A stretch of DNA of 64,000 bases from Candidatus Peregrinibacteria bacterium HGW-Peregrinibacteria-1 (lineage in GTDB: Bacteria; Patescibacteriota; Gracilibacteria; UBA1369; LOWO2-01-FULL-3), in the NCBI GenBank assembly GCA_002839505.1, contig PGYE01000001.1, positions 294,459 through 358,458 on the forward strand. The letters run 5' to 3'. Numbering within the stretch: the first letter of the stretch is position 1; every line of letters starts with the position of its first letter. A model generated the notes under the pieces. The model was not told where the DNA came from, searched no databases, and saw nothing but the letters and a program-made list of their open reading frames with translations. Position numbers and translations under genes: made by a program. Positions 44,392 to 54,727 of this stretch are shown piece after piece.

Positions 44392-46242
44392 CTACTTCAA
44401 CACCGCCTTAATCCTTCTCACACCGCTCCCCACACTCTCCTCCTTCGCAATTTTAAATGTACCCAACTCCAAAGTATTCGCCACATGTGGCCCACCACAA
44501 ATCTCCATACTAAAAACATTTTCACCTCTCATCGCCCCCTCTCCCATCTTATACACCTTCACCACCTCACCATACTTCGCCCCAAAAAGCCCGATCGCAT
44601 TCTTAGCCTGCGCCTCCTCCACCGTCATCTCCTCATAACTCACCGGCAAAGCCGCCTTAATCTGACTATTCACGATTTCCTCCACCTGCGCCTTCTCCTC
44701 CGCCGTCATCGCCCTCTCAAAATTAAAATCAAACCGCAACCTCTCCTGAGTAATATTCGATCCTTTCTGATTAATCTCATCTCCCAGCACATCCTTCAAA
44801 GCCTGATGCAACAAATGCGTCGCCGTATGAAGTTTCACCGTCTCCTCATGATGATCCGCCAAACCTCCACTAAACTTCTTATCAGCTCCCGCCCTTGAAA
44901 GCGCCTGATGCTTTTCAAAATTTTGATTAAAATTATTCGTCAAAACATTTAAATCCTTATCATTTGAAATCCACCCCTTTTTCTTCATCTCCTCCAAAGT
45001 CATCTCCAAAGGAAAACCATAAGTCGCAAACATATCAAAAACAAAATCATCCGCAAACGCCATAATCCCCTTACTCTTTTCACCCGAAAGCCGCTCCATC
45101 TCCTTCTTCAACACCCCCATTCCACGATCCAAAGTCTGCCCAAATCGCGTCTCCTCATTCGCCATCTCCTCAAAAATCCGCTCCTGATTCTCCAACAGCT
45201 CACCATAAAACTCTCCGTAATTCTTCACCACAATTCCTGCCAGCTTCCTCATAAAAAAACCTTCAATTCCCAACTCCCGACCATAACGAATCGCTCTTCT
45301 GATCAACCGCCTCAACACATACCCCTGATCATTATTGGAAGGGGATAGTGGCACCGGATCTCCCAGCATAAAAGTCGCCGCCCTCACATGATCCACAATA
45401 ATTCTCTCCGCCTCTCTCTCCTCATCACTCAACTCCTTATCATACCGACCCAACATCCTCACCTCCTCAATCAACTCCTCAAAAAGCTCCGTCTCAAAAG
45501 CCGACTTCTTCCCATTCAACACCGCCAAAACTCGCTCCAGCCCCATCCCAGTATCGACATTTGTCTGTTCCAAAGGCAAAAACTCACCCTTATCATTTTT
45601 AAAATACTGCATAAAAACATTATTCCAAATCTCCACCCAACGAGCATCCTCCGGATCAAAAACCGTCGGAGCCTCACCATCACCTGTCCAATAAAAAATC
45701 TCAGTATCCGGCCCACATGGCCCCGTCTGGCCCGCCGGCCCCCACCAGTTATCAGCCTTCCCCAAAAACGCCAAACGATCATCACTCACCCCCAAACTCC
45801 TCCAAATTCCCGCCGACTCATCATCACGCGGCGCATTCTCATCACCCGTAAAACAAGTCACCGCCAAATCCTTCAAATCAATTCCCAGACCACCATCCGC
45901 CCGACTACTAGTCAAAAACTCAAAGCTCATTTTAATCGCCTCCTCTTTAAAATAATCCCCCAACGACCAATTACCCAACATCTCAAAAAAAGTCAGATGC
46001 GTATTATCTCCGACCTCCTCAATATCTCCGGTTCTTACACATTTCTGCACATTCACCAGCCTCTTCCCCCCGGGATGTCTTTCTCCCATCAAAAACGGTA
46101 CCAACGGATGCATTCCCGCCGTCGTAAAAAGCACTGTCGGATCATTCTCAGGAATCAAAGACGCCCCCGAAATTTTTGCATGCTCATGCTTCTTAGTAAA
46201 AAAATCAATAAACAAATTTCTCAACTCATTAGCGGTAATCAT
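44392..46242 (-). CDS. alaS: alanyl-tRNA synthetase, short form lacking the C-terminal C-Ala domain
   Basis: Charges tRNA-Ala. The ATG at 46240-46242 is chosen because AlaS proteins start with this sequence (ITANELRNLFIDFFTKKHEH); an earlier in-frame ATG adds 16 unrelated residues. 616 residues, against about 870 for the usual enzyme. The class II catalytic domain is intact (SLIPENDPTVLFTTAGMHPL, VQKCVRTGDIEEVG, THLTFFEMLGNWSLGDYF). The editing domain has zinc-binding HTATHLLH and CGGPHV. The protein ends just after the editing (SAD) domain (VGSGVRRIKAVLK), so the oligomerising C-Ala/DHHA1 part is absent, not merely cut, since the stop is natural. Confidence 0.95.
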   Translation of the reverse strand: MITANELRNLFIDFFTKKHEHAKISGASLIPENDPTVLFTTAGMHPLVPFLMGERHPGGKRLVNVQKCVRTGDIEEVGDNTHLTFFEMLGNWSLGDYFKEEAIKMSFEFLTSSRADGGLGIDLKDLAVTCFTGDENAPRDDESAGIWRSLGVSDDRLAFLGKADNWWGPAGQTGPCGPDTEIFYWTGDGEAPTVFDPEDARWVEIWNNVFMQYFKNDKGEFLPLEQTNVDTGMGLERVLAVLNGKKSAFETELFEELIEEVRMLGRYDKELSDEEREAERIIVDHVRAATFMLGDPVPLSPSNNDQGYVLRRLIRRAIRYGRELGIEGFFMRKLAGIVVKNYGEFYGELLENQERIFEEMANEETRFGQTLDRGMGVLKKEMERLSGEKSKGIMAFADDFVFDMFATYGFPLEMTLEEMKKKGWISNDKDLNVLTNNFNQNFEKHQALSRAGADKKFSGGLADHHEETVKLHTATHLLHQALKDVLGDEINQKGSNITQERLRFDFNFERAMTAEEKAQVEEIVNSQIKAALPVSYEEMTVEEAQAKNAIGLFGAKYGEVVKVYKMGEGAMRGENVFSMEICGGPHVANTLELGTFKIAKEESVGSGVRRIKAVLK

Positions 46243-46441
46243 TCTCCCCGATTGGTTAATCAAAATATAACGGCTACATTCTAAGGACAATCACCCCCAT
46301 AAATCAATTTGAAATTCCCTCTAAAACACGCCAAATACCAAAACATCAAGCTGATATGTCACCCCACAGCAACCACAAAACATTCCATAAAACCACTATC
46401 TATTGTACAAATTACTTACCTCATTATCTTTTATCTAAGCA

Positions 46442-48067
46442 ATGTCAGACCAAAACAAACACACCTTCGCACAACTCCAAACTGAAATTTTTGACCCTGA
46501 TTCTCAATTCAAAATCAGCAACACACTGGGAATTGTCATCAGCATACTTGCTCTAGCCTTTCTAACAATATATGGCTACCTGATCGTCATAACCATCTTC
46601 CAGCCTCAATCCATCGCAAAAATTCTCCCCGAAAATCACACCGTCGCCTTTTTCGAACTCCACCACAGCATCGAAAACCCCAATTCCGACAAGACCTTCG
46701 ACCTCCTGCAAAACCACCCACTCTACTCTCGCGAAGCCATCATTTCCCACATTGAATCCACCCTCGACATCGACTACTCAACCCAAGTCAAACCTTGGAT
46801 CGGCCCTAAAATCGGCGCCGCCATCATAAAAAACCCCTCACAAGGCACCGCCAACATTCTCTACTTTGCCCAAATAAAAAACCAACAGCTCGCCACCGAG
46901 CTCTACCCCACCGAAACCAACAACTATTACAGCGCTGTCTTCAGCGACTATTTACTAATCAGCTCCGACCAATCTACCCTCGACAACATCCTCGATGAAA
47001 ACCAAACCCGCCTCTACACCACCCCAAAATTCCGCCGCATCAACACCAACCTCCCCATCAACAAAACCGGCTTCATCTACCTCGATTACCAACTCATCGA
47101 CAACACCGTCTACAACCAACTAAAACTTCCATTCGAAACCATTGCTCCGATCTTCTCTCGACTTGGCACCGAAGGCATCGCCATTGTTTCCCTCGACGAT
47201 AAATTCCTTCTCCAAAATTTCACCGCCCTCACCCCCCACAGCAACGGCGACACCAACCTCTTCACTATCCCCGAGCAATACACCGCCTCCATGACCTCAC
47301 TTCTACCCTCCGACACCATCCTTTTCTGGGGCGCAACCAACCTCGACCACCAAATCCGCCGCTTCCTAGAATCCCTGATGAACCAAGAAATATCATCTGA
47401 CATCAACCAGGTTATCGACCTCCAAATCAGCCAACTTCTCGGCAATAATCTTGACTACCAGACCGACCTTTTGCCGCTTATTGCAAACGAATTCAGCTTC
47501 AGTATCGAAATTCATCAAAACCAACCGCAACTTAAAGCAATCATCCAAATCGACGAAGAAAAACAACCAACTCTCCAAAATATTATCAACAAAATCGTCA
47601 TCTTATCATCTCAATCCCAGACCCAGCGCATCAGCAAAACTCTCCCCGACGGTACCTATGCCGAGGAAATAGTTCTCATTGAACCTCAACTTTTCACCAC
47701 CAACTCGAAGTACAGAAATTTTTCTATCAGTACCACCACTACAACCGCCGATGACTTTTCCATGCACACCACCACCATCGACGACTTCACCATTATATCT
47801 CCTGAAATAGCCCTCATCCACTCCAGTATTGACACCCACCTCAGCCCTCAAGACAGCTTGGCAAATTCTGCGGAATTCAAACTCACTACCGAGTCACTAA
47901 TTGGCAACATTGACCAATTAACCTATTATAAAATCGACGACCTTCTTCCTCTGATAATGCAAAACTCCGAAATACAAAAATATTTCCAAGGATTATCAGC
48001 ACTCTCATCAGGTAAAAGCTACCTCAACGACGGAGTCACCACGCAAAGCTACCTAACAGTCGAATAA
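46442..48067 (+). CDS. membrane-anchored DUF3352-like protein
   Basis: A 541-residue protein with a cytoplasmic N-terminus (about 1-28), a single membrane helix (about 29-52: GIVISILALAFLTIYGYLIV) and a large external region. The start of the external part (ILPENHTVAFFELHHSIENP, then WIGPKIGAAII) and the repeated FIYLDYQLIDNTVY/ TILFWGATNLDHQ segments resemble DUF3352. Function unknown. It runs directly into the DUF4012 gene (stop TAA at 48065-48067, ATG at 48068), so the pair is one operon. Confidence 0.7.
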   Translation: MSDQNKHTFAQLQTEIFDPDSQFKISNTLGIVISILALAFLTIYGYLIVITIFQPQSIAKILPENHTVAFFELHHSIENPNSDKTFDLLQNHPLYSREAIISHIESTLDIDYSTQVKPWIGPKIGAAIIKNPSQGTANILYFAQIKNQQLATELYPTETNNYYSAVFSDYLLISSDQSTLDNILDENQTRLYTTPKFRRINTNLPINKTGFIYLDYQLIDNTVYNQLKLPFETIAPIFSRLGTEGIAIVSLDDKFLLQNFTALTPHSNGDTNLFTIPEQYTASMTSLLPSDTILFWGATNLDHQIRRFLESLMNQEISSDINQVIDLQISQLLGNNLDYQTDLLPLIANEFSFSIEIHQNQPQLKAIIQIDEEKQPTLQNIINKIVILSSQSQTQRISKTLPDGTYAEEIVLIEPQLFTTNSKYRNFSISTTTTTADDFSMHTTTIDDFTIISPEIALIHSSIDTHLSPQDSLANSAEFKLTTESLIGNIDQLTYYKIDDLLPLIMQNSEIQKYFQGLSALSSGKSYLNDGVTTQSYLTVE

Positions 48068-50185
48068 ATGAAAAAGCGACTTGTTGACATCACAACCGAT
48101 AGCGACGAAGTCATCGAACTGCAAAAAAACAAAAGGAAAAAACATTCCCCAAAATTTTTCAAACCCCTTAAAAACAACAAGCAAAACCACCGGTTCTTCA
48201 GTGACCTCACCCCTCCCACCTCCCACCAAACCCACGAAAAACATTTCAAAAAAAACCTCCCCCGCGGCATCGAAAAAATCATTCCGTTTTTCATTACCGG
48301 ATTTATCATCATCTTAATTATCACCGGCCTCCACGCCTTTTCCCAAGCCCAAAAACTCCAAGGCAGCATTATCGAACAAGCCAACATCGGACTCGACAAC
48401 ATCATTAACGCCGGCCAAAACACCCTCGAAGTTCGTTTCAAAAACGCCAAAGAACTCTTCTCTCAAGCCGTCGAAAACTTTGAGCAAGCTCGCAACGATG
48501 TCTGGTTTTTGAGATATAGCAGCACCTCATCCTCCGACCCTATCACCCAAGCCGTCTCCATTCTTCTTGAATCCGGAGAAAATATCGCCACCGCCGGCGA
48601 TCACTTTGTCGACGCCCTTAATGAACTCGGGAAAATAGCTGTTTACATGAACTCCACCGCAGAAAACACCGAAAAACCATCGCTCACCAAAATACTCAAA
48701 AACGGACTCGCTCAAGTCGACCTTGCCATCGAACAAATCACCATTGCCGGCGACAACATCGCCAAAATCGACCCCACAAAACTCCCGGAAGCCATCGCCG
48801 AGCAGCTATTCACCGCCCAACAACAACTCCACGACCTATCCGAAATACTCAACTCCATATCGGAGCACTTCCCCGCGCTGCTTAAATTGCTCGGAGACGA
48901 GCATCCACACCGCTACCTGATACTTCTTCAAAATGACACCGAAATACGCCCCTCAGGCGGTTTTATTGGCAATTACGGCATCATGGACATCAACAATGGC
49001 TACATCGAATCATTAGAAATCCACGATGTCTATGCTCTCGACAACTTTTACACCGAATTCATCGAACCACCCGAAGAATTCAAAGCCTTCACCGACAACT
49101 GGCGCCTTCGCGATAGTAACTACTCCCACCACTTTCCACTATCCGCCGAAAAAGCCCGCTGGTTCCTCGAAACCGAAGGCGGCCCCAGCGTTGACAGCGT
49201 CATCGCCATCAACCAATCCATAGTTCCCGACCTATTACGCGTCACCGGCCCGATCAACATCGAAGGATTCGGTGAAATCAGCGCCGAAAACTACTATCCA
49301 CTTATGACCTATGTTGTCGAATCCAAACTCTGGGCCAAAAACGACCCCAAACAATTCCTGCGACTATTTATCGACGGCTTCAAACAAAAAGCCCTCACCG
49401 CAAAAAACAACATCTCCGATTTCGGCCGCATCATGCTTGAAGAAATCAACAAAGAAAACATCATGCTCTACTCCCAACACGATCAAATCCAAGAATTTTC
49501 TCGTCTTTTAGGAATCAGCGGCGAAATCAAATACGACCCAGACCAACCCCCAACCGACTACCTCAGCATCGTCAACATCTCCACCGGCGGCACCAAAACC
49601 GACCCCTTCATCGATGAAAAAATCACCCATCACACCACCATCAACCAAGATGGTAGCATCAACAACGAGCTCAGCATCATCCGCACCCACACCTGGACCG
49701 AAGCCCAATACCAAAGCTGGCAAAAAATCTTCGCCGACTACGGCATCGACCCCATCAACCAAGAAACCATCTACATCATCGGCCGAGGTCGCAATCGCAT
49801 GAACACCAAAGTATATGTCCCCAAAGGCAGCCAAATAATCACCGACGAATACACCACCCCCGTCACCACCAAACACGACCCCGAACTAAACTTAGACTAC
49901 TTCTACTACACCAGCGAAATATTCCCCGGCGAAAGCCACCAACTCTTCATCAAATACCGCCTCCCTAACAAACTCACCTTCAACCCCGCCACCACCTACC
50001 GCATCCAAATTGACAAACAACCCGGCAACCAAGGCTCCATCTTCACAAAAACCCTCTCCACCGCCCCCGACCTCGAAATCATCAAAAACTACCCCACCTC
50101 CGTCAAAACCAACCGCCTCAAAAACTCCATCTTCGCCACAAACCTCACCTACGACCGCAACTTCGCCGCCATCATCACAAAATAG
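48068..50185 (+). CDS. DUF4012 membrane-anchored protein
   Basis: A 705-residue envelope protein. A long basic cytoplasmic N-terminus (about 1-72), one membrane helix (about 74-95: IIPFFITGFIIILIITGLHA), then an alpha-helical region to about 270. The DUF4012 core covers about 275-520: LLLQNDTEIRPSGGFIGNYG, DNFYTEFIEPPEEFKAFTDN, WRLRDSNYSHHFPLSAEKAR, VIAINQSIVPDLLRVTGPIN. A beta-rich C-terminal part follows. The family is common in Actinobacteria and Patescibacteria and is often linked with cell-surface polysaccharide or LytR-CpsA-Psr-type functions, but the role is unproven. It is translated directly after the DUF3352-like gene. Confidence 0.85.
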   Translation: MKKRLVDITTDSDEVIELQKNKRKKHSPKFFKPLKNNKQNHRFFSDLTPPTSHQTHEKHFKKNLPRGIEKIIPFFITGFIIILIITGLHAFSQAQKLQGSIIEQANIGLDNIINAGQNTLEVRFKNAKELFSQAVENFEQARNDVWFLRYSSTSSSDPITQAVSILLESGENIATAGDHFVDALNELGKIAVYMNSTAENTEKPSLTKILKNGLAQVDLAIEQITIAGDNIAKIDPTKLPEAIAEQLFTAQQQLHDLSEILNSISEHFPALLKLLGDEHPHRYLILLQNDTEIRPSGGFIGNYGIMDINNGYIESLEIHDVYALDNFYTEFIEPPEEFKAFTDNWRLRDSNYSHHFPLSAEKARWFLETEGGPSVDSVIAINQSIVPDLLRVTGPINIEGFGEISAENYYPLMTYVVESKLWAKNDPKQFLRLFIDGFKQKALTAKNNISDFGRIMLEEINKENIMLYSQHDQIQEFSRLLGISGEIKYDPDQPPTDYLSIVNISTGGTKTDPFIDEKITHHTTINQDGSINNELSIIRTHTWTEAQYQSWQKIFADYGIDPINQETIYIIGRGRNRMNTKVYVPKGSQIITDEYTTPVTTKHDPELNLDYFYYTSEIFPGESHQLFIKYRLPNKLTFNPATTYRIQIDKQPGNQGSIFTKTLSTAPDLEIIKNYPTSVKTNRLKNSIFATNLTYDRNFAAIITK

Positions 50186-50322
50186 GAAGCCCAACAAACA
50201 CACCACTTAAAAAACAGGGATGTTTAAGCAAAAAAAACACGGATTGACAAAAAGGGAATTTCATGGAATAATTCAAGACTATATATTCAACTTTTGTTAT
50301 TAATTTATCAGTAATCAAACTT

Positions 50323-51408
50323 ATGAACCCACCAAATAAAACACAGACTCCAGATATTCAAGACACACCATTAGTCCTAACGCCGGAACTTGCAAGAGCC
50401 AGAGAAACAGCAATAAAACACGAAGGATATAGCTACAGGGTATTTATAGATCGCATCTTAGAGGCGTTATCAAAGGCTAATTTAACCGAGGAAAAGCTAA
50501 TAAGTATTTTAGAATCAAAATCTCTGGCTGGTATTTTATACCATTACAATTATGGTGGTACTCAGTATGGAGACGTCTTTATATCGGATATGAATGAATC
50601 GTTTTACGAAAGCATAGCACCGGAAACTAAAAATTTACTTATCAAGGAAGCAATACGTGAATACTTGGTACGTCAAGGAGCATCAGCAAGCCCATATAGT
50701 CTCAATCAGATATATGAAGAATTCACATTGGACGGCTTGCCTGACAATAGTAAAACAAAAGTAACACAGATGTCTACGATGTCAAAAGATCGCAAAGGTA
50801 CGCAGGGACTGAAGGCACAGACACTTGATGAGGGGGTACCGCGAGTATTCACTGATCAAGAACTTTTTGCCGACATTGTAGTACACGTTATGCTAAAGAG
50901 TTTCCCAGTAGGAACTATAGATTATAAAGCAAAAGAACAATTTTCAGCTAATTTTCATAATATACAGTTTAATGAAGAAGGAATTCCATACCGAAACGGC
51001 CACAGAAGTAACGATATCAAATTAATCCACGAGAAACTCGAAAAGTTTTTGGGAGAAAAGAAAATTTCCACATATCAAGAATTAAAGGAAGAAATCCCAA
51101 AAATAGCTAATGAGGCAAGAAAAAAGATAGAAGCAACAATGAGAGAGAAGCAGACTCTCGAAGAAAAATTGGCTACTCAGACTTCAGATACTGAAAAACG
51201 TACTCAAAGACTTACTCAAGAGGTAGCCAGAGTGCGCCAAGACTTTGAGAGAGTTACCCAAGAAAATCAGACACTACAACAAAAAATCGCCGAACTAGAA
51301 GCAAAATTACAAGCCGCCACTGCAATAGCAGACGAACCAAAAACAGGTCTCTTCAAAAAAGATGATAGAGTCGAGCGAATAGCGGGAATTCTCAAAAAAG
51401 ACAATTAG
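50323..51408 (+). CDS. orphan protein with C-terminal coiled coil
   Basis: I do not recognise this 361-residue soluble protein. Residues 1-235 are mixed (KHEGYSYRVFIDRILEALSK, GTQYGDVFISDMNESFYESI, TDQELFADIVVHVMLKSFPV), and about 235-335 are a strongly predicted coiled coil (KIEATMREKQTLEEKLATQT, QENQTLQQKIAELEAKLQAA). Codon use is AT-rich, with AGA and A/T-ending codons where the neighbours use CGC and C-ending forms, so recent acquisition is likely. It sits alone between the DUF4012 gene and mutL. The opening residues (about 20-80) resemble nothing I can name. Confidence 0.75.
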   Translation: MNPPNKTQTPDIQDTPLVLTPELARARETAIKHEGYSYRVFIDRILEALSKANLTEEKLISILESKSLAGILYHYNYGGTQYGDVFISDMNESFYESIAPETKNLLIKEAIREYLVRQGASASPYSLNQIYEEFTLDGLPDNSKTKVTQMSTMSKDRKGTQGLKAQTLDEGVPRVFTDQELFADIVVHVMLKSFPVGTIDYKAKEQFSANFHNIQFNEEGIPYRNGHRSNDIKLIHEKLEKFLGEKKISTYQELKEEIPKIANEARKKIEATMREKQTLEEKLATQTSDTEKRTQRLTQEVARVRQDFERVTQENQTLQQKIAELEAKLQAATAIADEPKTGLFKKDDRVERIAGILKKDN

Positions 51409-51428
51409 GAATTGGGAGTGAATAACTC

Positions 51429-53243
51429 CTACTTCCGCCCAAACATCCTCCCCAAATCATCCACCGTCAGCTTCACCATCGTCGGCCTTCCATGTGGACA
51501 AGTATACGGCCTATCCAAACTATGCAAGTCCTCCAACAGCTTCTGCATCTCCAAAAGCGAAAGCCCCTGCCCAAACTTAATCGCACTCCTACACGACATA
51601 TAAGTCAAAATCTCCTCCACCCTTCCCTGCAAATTCGTCGCCGCCTCACCCTTCTCCAAATCATCCACCACCCCCTTAATCACCTCCTCGACCCCCTCCT
51701 TCGCCAAAGCCGCCGGCACTGCACTAACCACCATCGTATTCCCCCCAAAATCTTCAATCTCAAAACCCAACCCCTCAAAAACATCCATATTATCCTTCAT
51801 CAAAAGCAACTCATCTTTTGAAAAATCAATATTAACCGGCAGCAACAACGCCTGCGAGCTCTTTTCCTTACTATAAAACTCTTTCATCAGAGTTTCGTAT
51901 CGCACCTTCTCATGCGCCGCATGCTGATCCACCAACACCAATCCCTCCTCATCACTCGCCACAATATAAGAATTATACACCTGAGCAATCGCCTTCATCG
52001 GCTCCTTCTTAAATTCCGTCCCTCCATCGCCATCACGATCGTCACTATACCTCTCGCCCGCCCCCATCATCCTTCTCGAAAAATACAACGCCTCACCAAC
52101 GCTCACTCCACCACTCCCACCCCCAAACTTCGGCTTAAAATCATAACTATTCCCACCCTCCCCAAACTTCATCTGCTTTCCCTCTTGCCCAAAACTCGAA
52201 CTGAGCCCATCAGACATATATCTCTGCGACTCTGAAAACCCCTTCGGCATCAAATTATTATTATCCAAAGCCTGCCCCACCGCCTTATAAATCTTATGCA
52301 CAATATCCTGTTGATTCTCAAAACGAATCTCCAGCTTTCTCGGATGCACATTCACATCAATCATCGCCGGATCAATCTTAATATCCAGAATAAACACCGG
52401 CTTCTTATTCTCCATCAACATCGTTTTATAAGCCGCCTTCACCCTATTTGCGATCAAATGATGCTGAATCACACGCCCATTCACAAAGATATACTGGTTT
52501 TTGGAACTACTACGATTCAACACCGGCTTCCCCACATATCCACTCAACTGAAAATCATTCCCTCCATAAAACACCGGAAGCATCGCCTCGCGCGTCGCCT
52601 TCCCAAAAACATCCTCAATCCTCGCACTCAAATCCGTCACCTTCGGAAAATCCAAAACCACCTTACCATTATGCACCAATTTCAACGCCACATCCGGCTT
52701 CGCCAAAGCCATAGCGTTTAACATTCCAGTCGTATGTTGCAATTCCGTCCCATCCTGCTTCAAATACTTCTTTCTCGCCGGCGTATTAAAAAACAAATCT
52801 TTCACCTCAATCTGTGTCCCGACACTCATTCCCACATCCTCAAGTTCACCAACCACACCGCCTTTCACCTCAATCACTCCACCAAAATCAGCATCCGGGC
52901 ACCTACTCTTCAAAACTATCTTCGAAACCGACGCAATACTTGCCAACGCCTCCCCTCGAAACCCCATCGTCCCAATCTTCCACAAATCCTCCTCACTCCC
53001 GATCTTACTCGTCGCATGCCTCTCAAGCGCCAACGGCAAAAACTCCCTCTCAATACCGCCACCATTATCAACAATCTTGATATAACTCTTCCCGCCCTCA
53101 TTCATCTCAATCTCCACCTGATCCGCCCCAGCATCAATGCTATTTTCCACCAGCTCCTTCACCACACTCGCCGGCCTCTCTATCACCTCACCCGCCGCAA
53201 TCTGGCTAATCAGCGTCTCCGAAAGTAATTTGATCACCGCCAT
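51429..53243 (-). CDS. mutL: DNA mismatch repair protein MutL (endonuclease type)
   Basis: GHKL ATPase linking MutS mismatch recognition to strand incision. 604 residues. N-terminal motifs are ISQIAAGEVIERPASVVKEL, ENSIDAGAD, DNGGGI, ATSKI and GFRGEALASIASVSK. The C-terminal metal site DQHAAHEKVRYE fits the endonuclease motif DQHA(X)2E(X)4E, and CPHGRPTMVKL near the end fits the CPHGRP motif, so this MutL can nick DNA itself and needs no MutH. It is the third gene of the mutS / CapA-like / mutL operon, with a 2-bp gap from the previous stop. Confidence 0.96.
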   Translation of the reverse strand: MAVIKLLSETLISQIAAGEVIERPASVVKELVENSIDAGADQVEIEMNEGGKSYIKIVDNGGGIEREFLPLALERHATSKIGSEEDLWKIGTMGFRGEALASIASVSKIVLKSRCPDADFGGVIEVKGGVVGELEDVGMSVGTQIEVKDLFFNTPARKKYLKQDGTELQHTTGMLNAMALAKPDVALKLVHNGKVVLDFPKVTDLSARIEDVFGKATREAMLPVFYGGNDFQLSGYVGKPVLNRSSSKNQYIFVNGRVIQHHLIANRVKAAYKTMLMENKKPVFILDIKIDPAMIDVNVHPRKLEIRFENQQDIVHKIYKAVGQALDNNNLMPKGFSESQRYMSDGLSSSFGQEGKQMKFGEGGNSYDFKPKFGGGSGGVSVGEALYFSRRMMGAGERYSDDRDGDGGTEFKKEPMKAIAQVYNSYIVASDEEGLVLVDQHAAHEKVRYETLMKEFYSKEKSSQALLLPVNIDFSKDELLLMKDNMDVFEGLGFEIEDFGGNTMVVSAVPAALAKEGVEEVIKGVVDDLEKGEAATNLQGRVEEILTYMSCRSAIKFGQGLSLLEMQKLLEDLHSLDRPYTCPHGRPTMVKLTVDDLGRMFGRK

Positions 53244-53245
53244 AA

Positions 53246-54727
53246 TTAATTTGCTATTAACTTACTATTCATCTGAGTCTGCAAAGTCGAATCCCCAAGT
53301 CTCGGATAACCATTCTCAATCTTCACCGCAAAAGGATAAAAACTAAACTCACCATCATCATAACTCACTCCCATCACCACCCCACTGGAGCTCAAATTCG
53401 GACTCAACGCCAGACCTGAATCTGTAATAAAATCTCCCAACGAATAAATCACCACTCCACCCTTCCAAAGCTCCATCGGGCCAATCTCCTTCAACCCTCT
53501 ACCTACCACAACATCCGCTCCCTCATCCACCGCTTTTCGCCCCAACACCTTCGCCTCGCTCAAACTCAGCCCCCTAAAATCGCGGAAAACCACCACCACA
53601 TCATCCTCATCAAAATCCATAATTTGCCTCAACTCATTTCCCTCACTTCCGACACCGCACATATGCACCGTCACCGCACCAAACCTCTCACGATAACACC
53701 CCACCTTCACCTCAAACATCATCAAATCAAAACCCTTCAAAAACCCATAGTCAGCTCCCTGCAAATCCCTAAAATAGTGCAAAAAACTACTACGATCGGC
53801 AATCGCCGCATAATCAAAATCCCTCAAATAACTAAAATCCGGAGGATTCACCACATTCCCCATCAACATAAAAGAAACTCCCGCCGAATCTTCACCGTTC
53901 CCCTGAAGATAAAGTTTGATTCCATCTTCCAACTCCGACAAAACCTCATGCCCACGAGCTTTCATCGTCTGCATAACAACATCTAAACACGAAACACAAT
54001 CCACATTCAAATTCGACGGCACATCAGAAAGAGCCCTCAAAACCCGCACAAAAGAATTATTTTGAAACTCCGCCACCTCACTAATAACATTCTCCGAAAC
54101 CCCTAAATCCAAAATCACCATCGCATCCTCCGGCAAATTCAAATTCATCCAATCCGCCAAATCACTCCTCACAGACTCATCAAGATTTGACTGCAGTGTA
54201 ATCGGCAAAATCTTACTGTTTGGATAAAACCTCGCAATCATTTTTGAGTGCACCAGTATTCCATTTTCATTTAATAACTTCGCATCTCTTGCCTCAATAC
54301 CACTCTCTTTAATCAACAGTTTCGCCAATTCCGCATCCACCTTCGCCTCACCAAACTCGCTCACATATCGACACTCCACGCACACCTCCACCCCCGCACT
54401 ATCAACCGACGACCGCGCATCCATTATCACAATCAAAGACGGACTCACCACATCGCTCAACTCCTTATAAAAAACCTCCAATTTCAAAGGATCACTTATC
54501 AACTTACTTGGAATCACTACCCCAAAAGGCACCTCTCCCACCTCATTCTCCGCCCCATCCTCAAGCCCTACCTCCTCCTCATTCTCAGCCATTCGCACAT
54601 CACTTGCAGTCATCGAAATCTCAGTCAAATCACCCCCAGCTTTATTATATGAACCAAACACCAAATACAAATAAAAACCCACCGCCACCAAAACAATGAA
54701 AATGGATATCTTTTTTATATTTTTCAT
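53246..54727 (-). CDS. membrane-anchored Memo-like / CapA-like fusion protein
   Basis: A 493-residue protein inserted between mutS and mutL. A signal/anchor helix covers about 7-26. Residues about 60-270 resemble the Memo (AmmeMemoRadiSam protein B) fold: FGVVIPSKLISDPLKLEVFY, LLNENGILVHSKMIARFYPN, ILPITLQSNLDESVRSDLAD and VDCVSCLDVVMQTM. Residues about 290-480 resemble CapA/PgsA metallophosphatase-like proteins (SFMLMGNVV in place of the usual GDIML, DVVVGRGLKEIGPMELW and VVIYSLGDFITDS). Several catalytic acids and histidines of both families are changed, so the activity is uncertain. It overlaps the end of mutS by 4 bp (ATGA), so it is coupled to it. Confidence 0.75.
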   Translation of the reverse strand: MKNIKKISIFIVLVAVGFYLYLVFGSYNKAGGDLTEISMTASDVRMAENEEEVGLEDGAENEVGEVPFGVVIPSKLISDPLKLEVFYKELSDVVSPSLIVIMDARSSVDSAGVEVCVECRYVSEFGEAKVDAELAKLLIKESGIEARDAKLLNENGILVHSKMIARFYPNSKILPITLQSNLDESVRSDLADWMNLNLPEDAMVILDLGVSENVISEVAEFQNNSFVRVLRALSDVPSNLNVDCVSCLDVVMQTMKARGHEVLSELEDGIKLYLQGNGEDSAGVSFMLMGNVVNPPDFSYLRDFDYAAIADRSSFLHYFRDLQGADYGFLKGFDLMMFEVKVGCYRERFGAVTVHMCGVGSEGNELRQIMDFDEDDVVVVFRDFRGLSLSEAKVLGRKAVDEGADVVVGRGLKEIGPMELWKGGVVIYSLGDFITDSGLALSPNLSSSGVVMGVSYDDGEFSFYPFAVKIENGYPRLGDSTLQTQMNSKLIAN

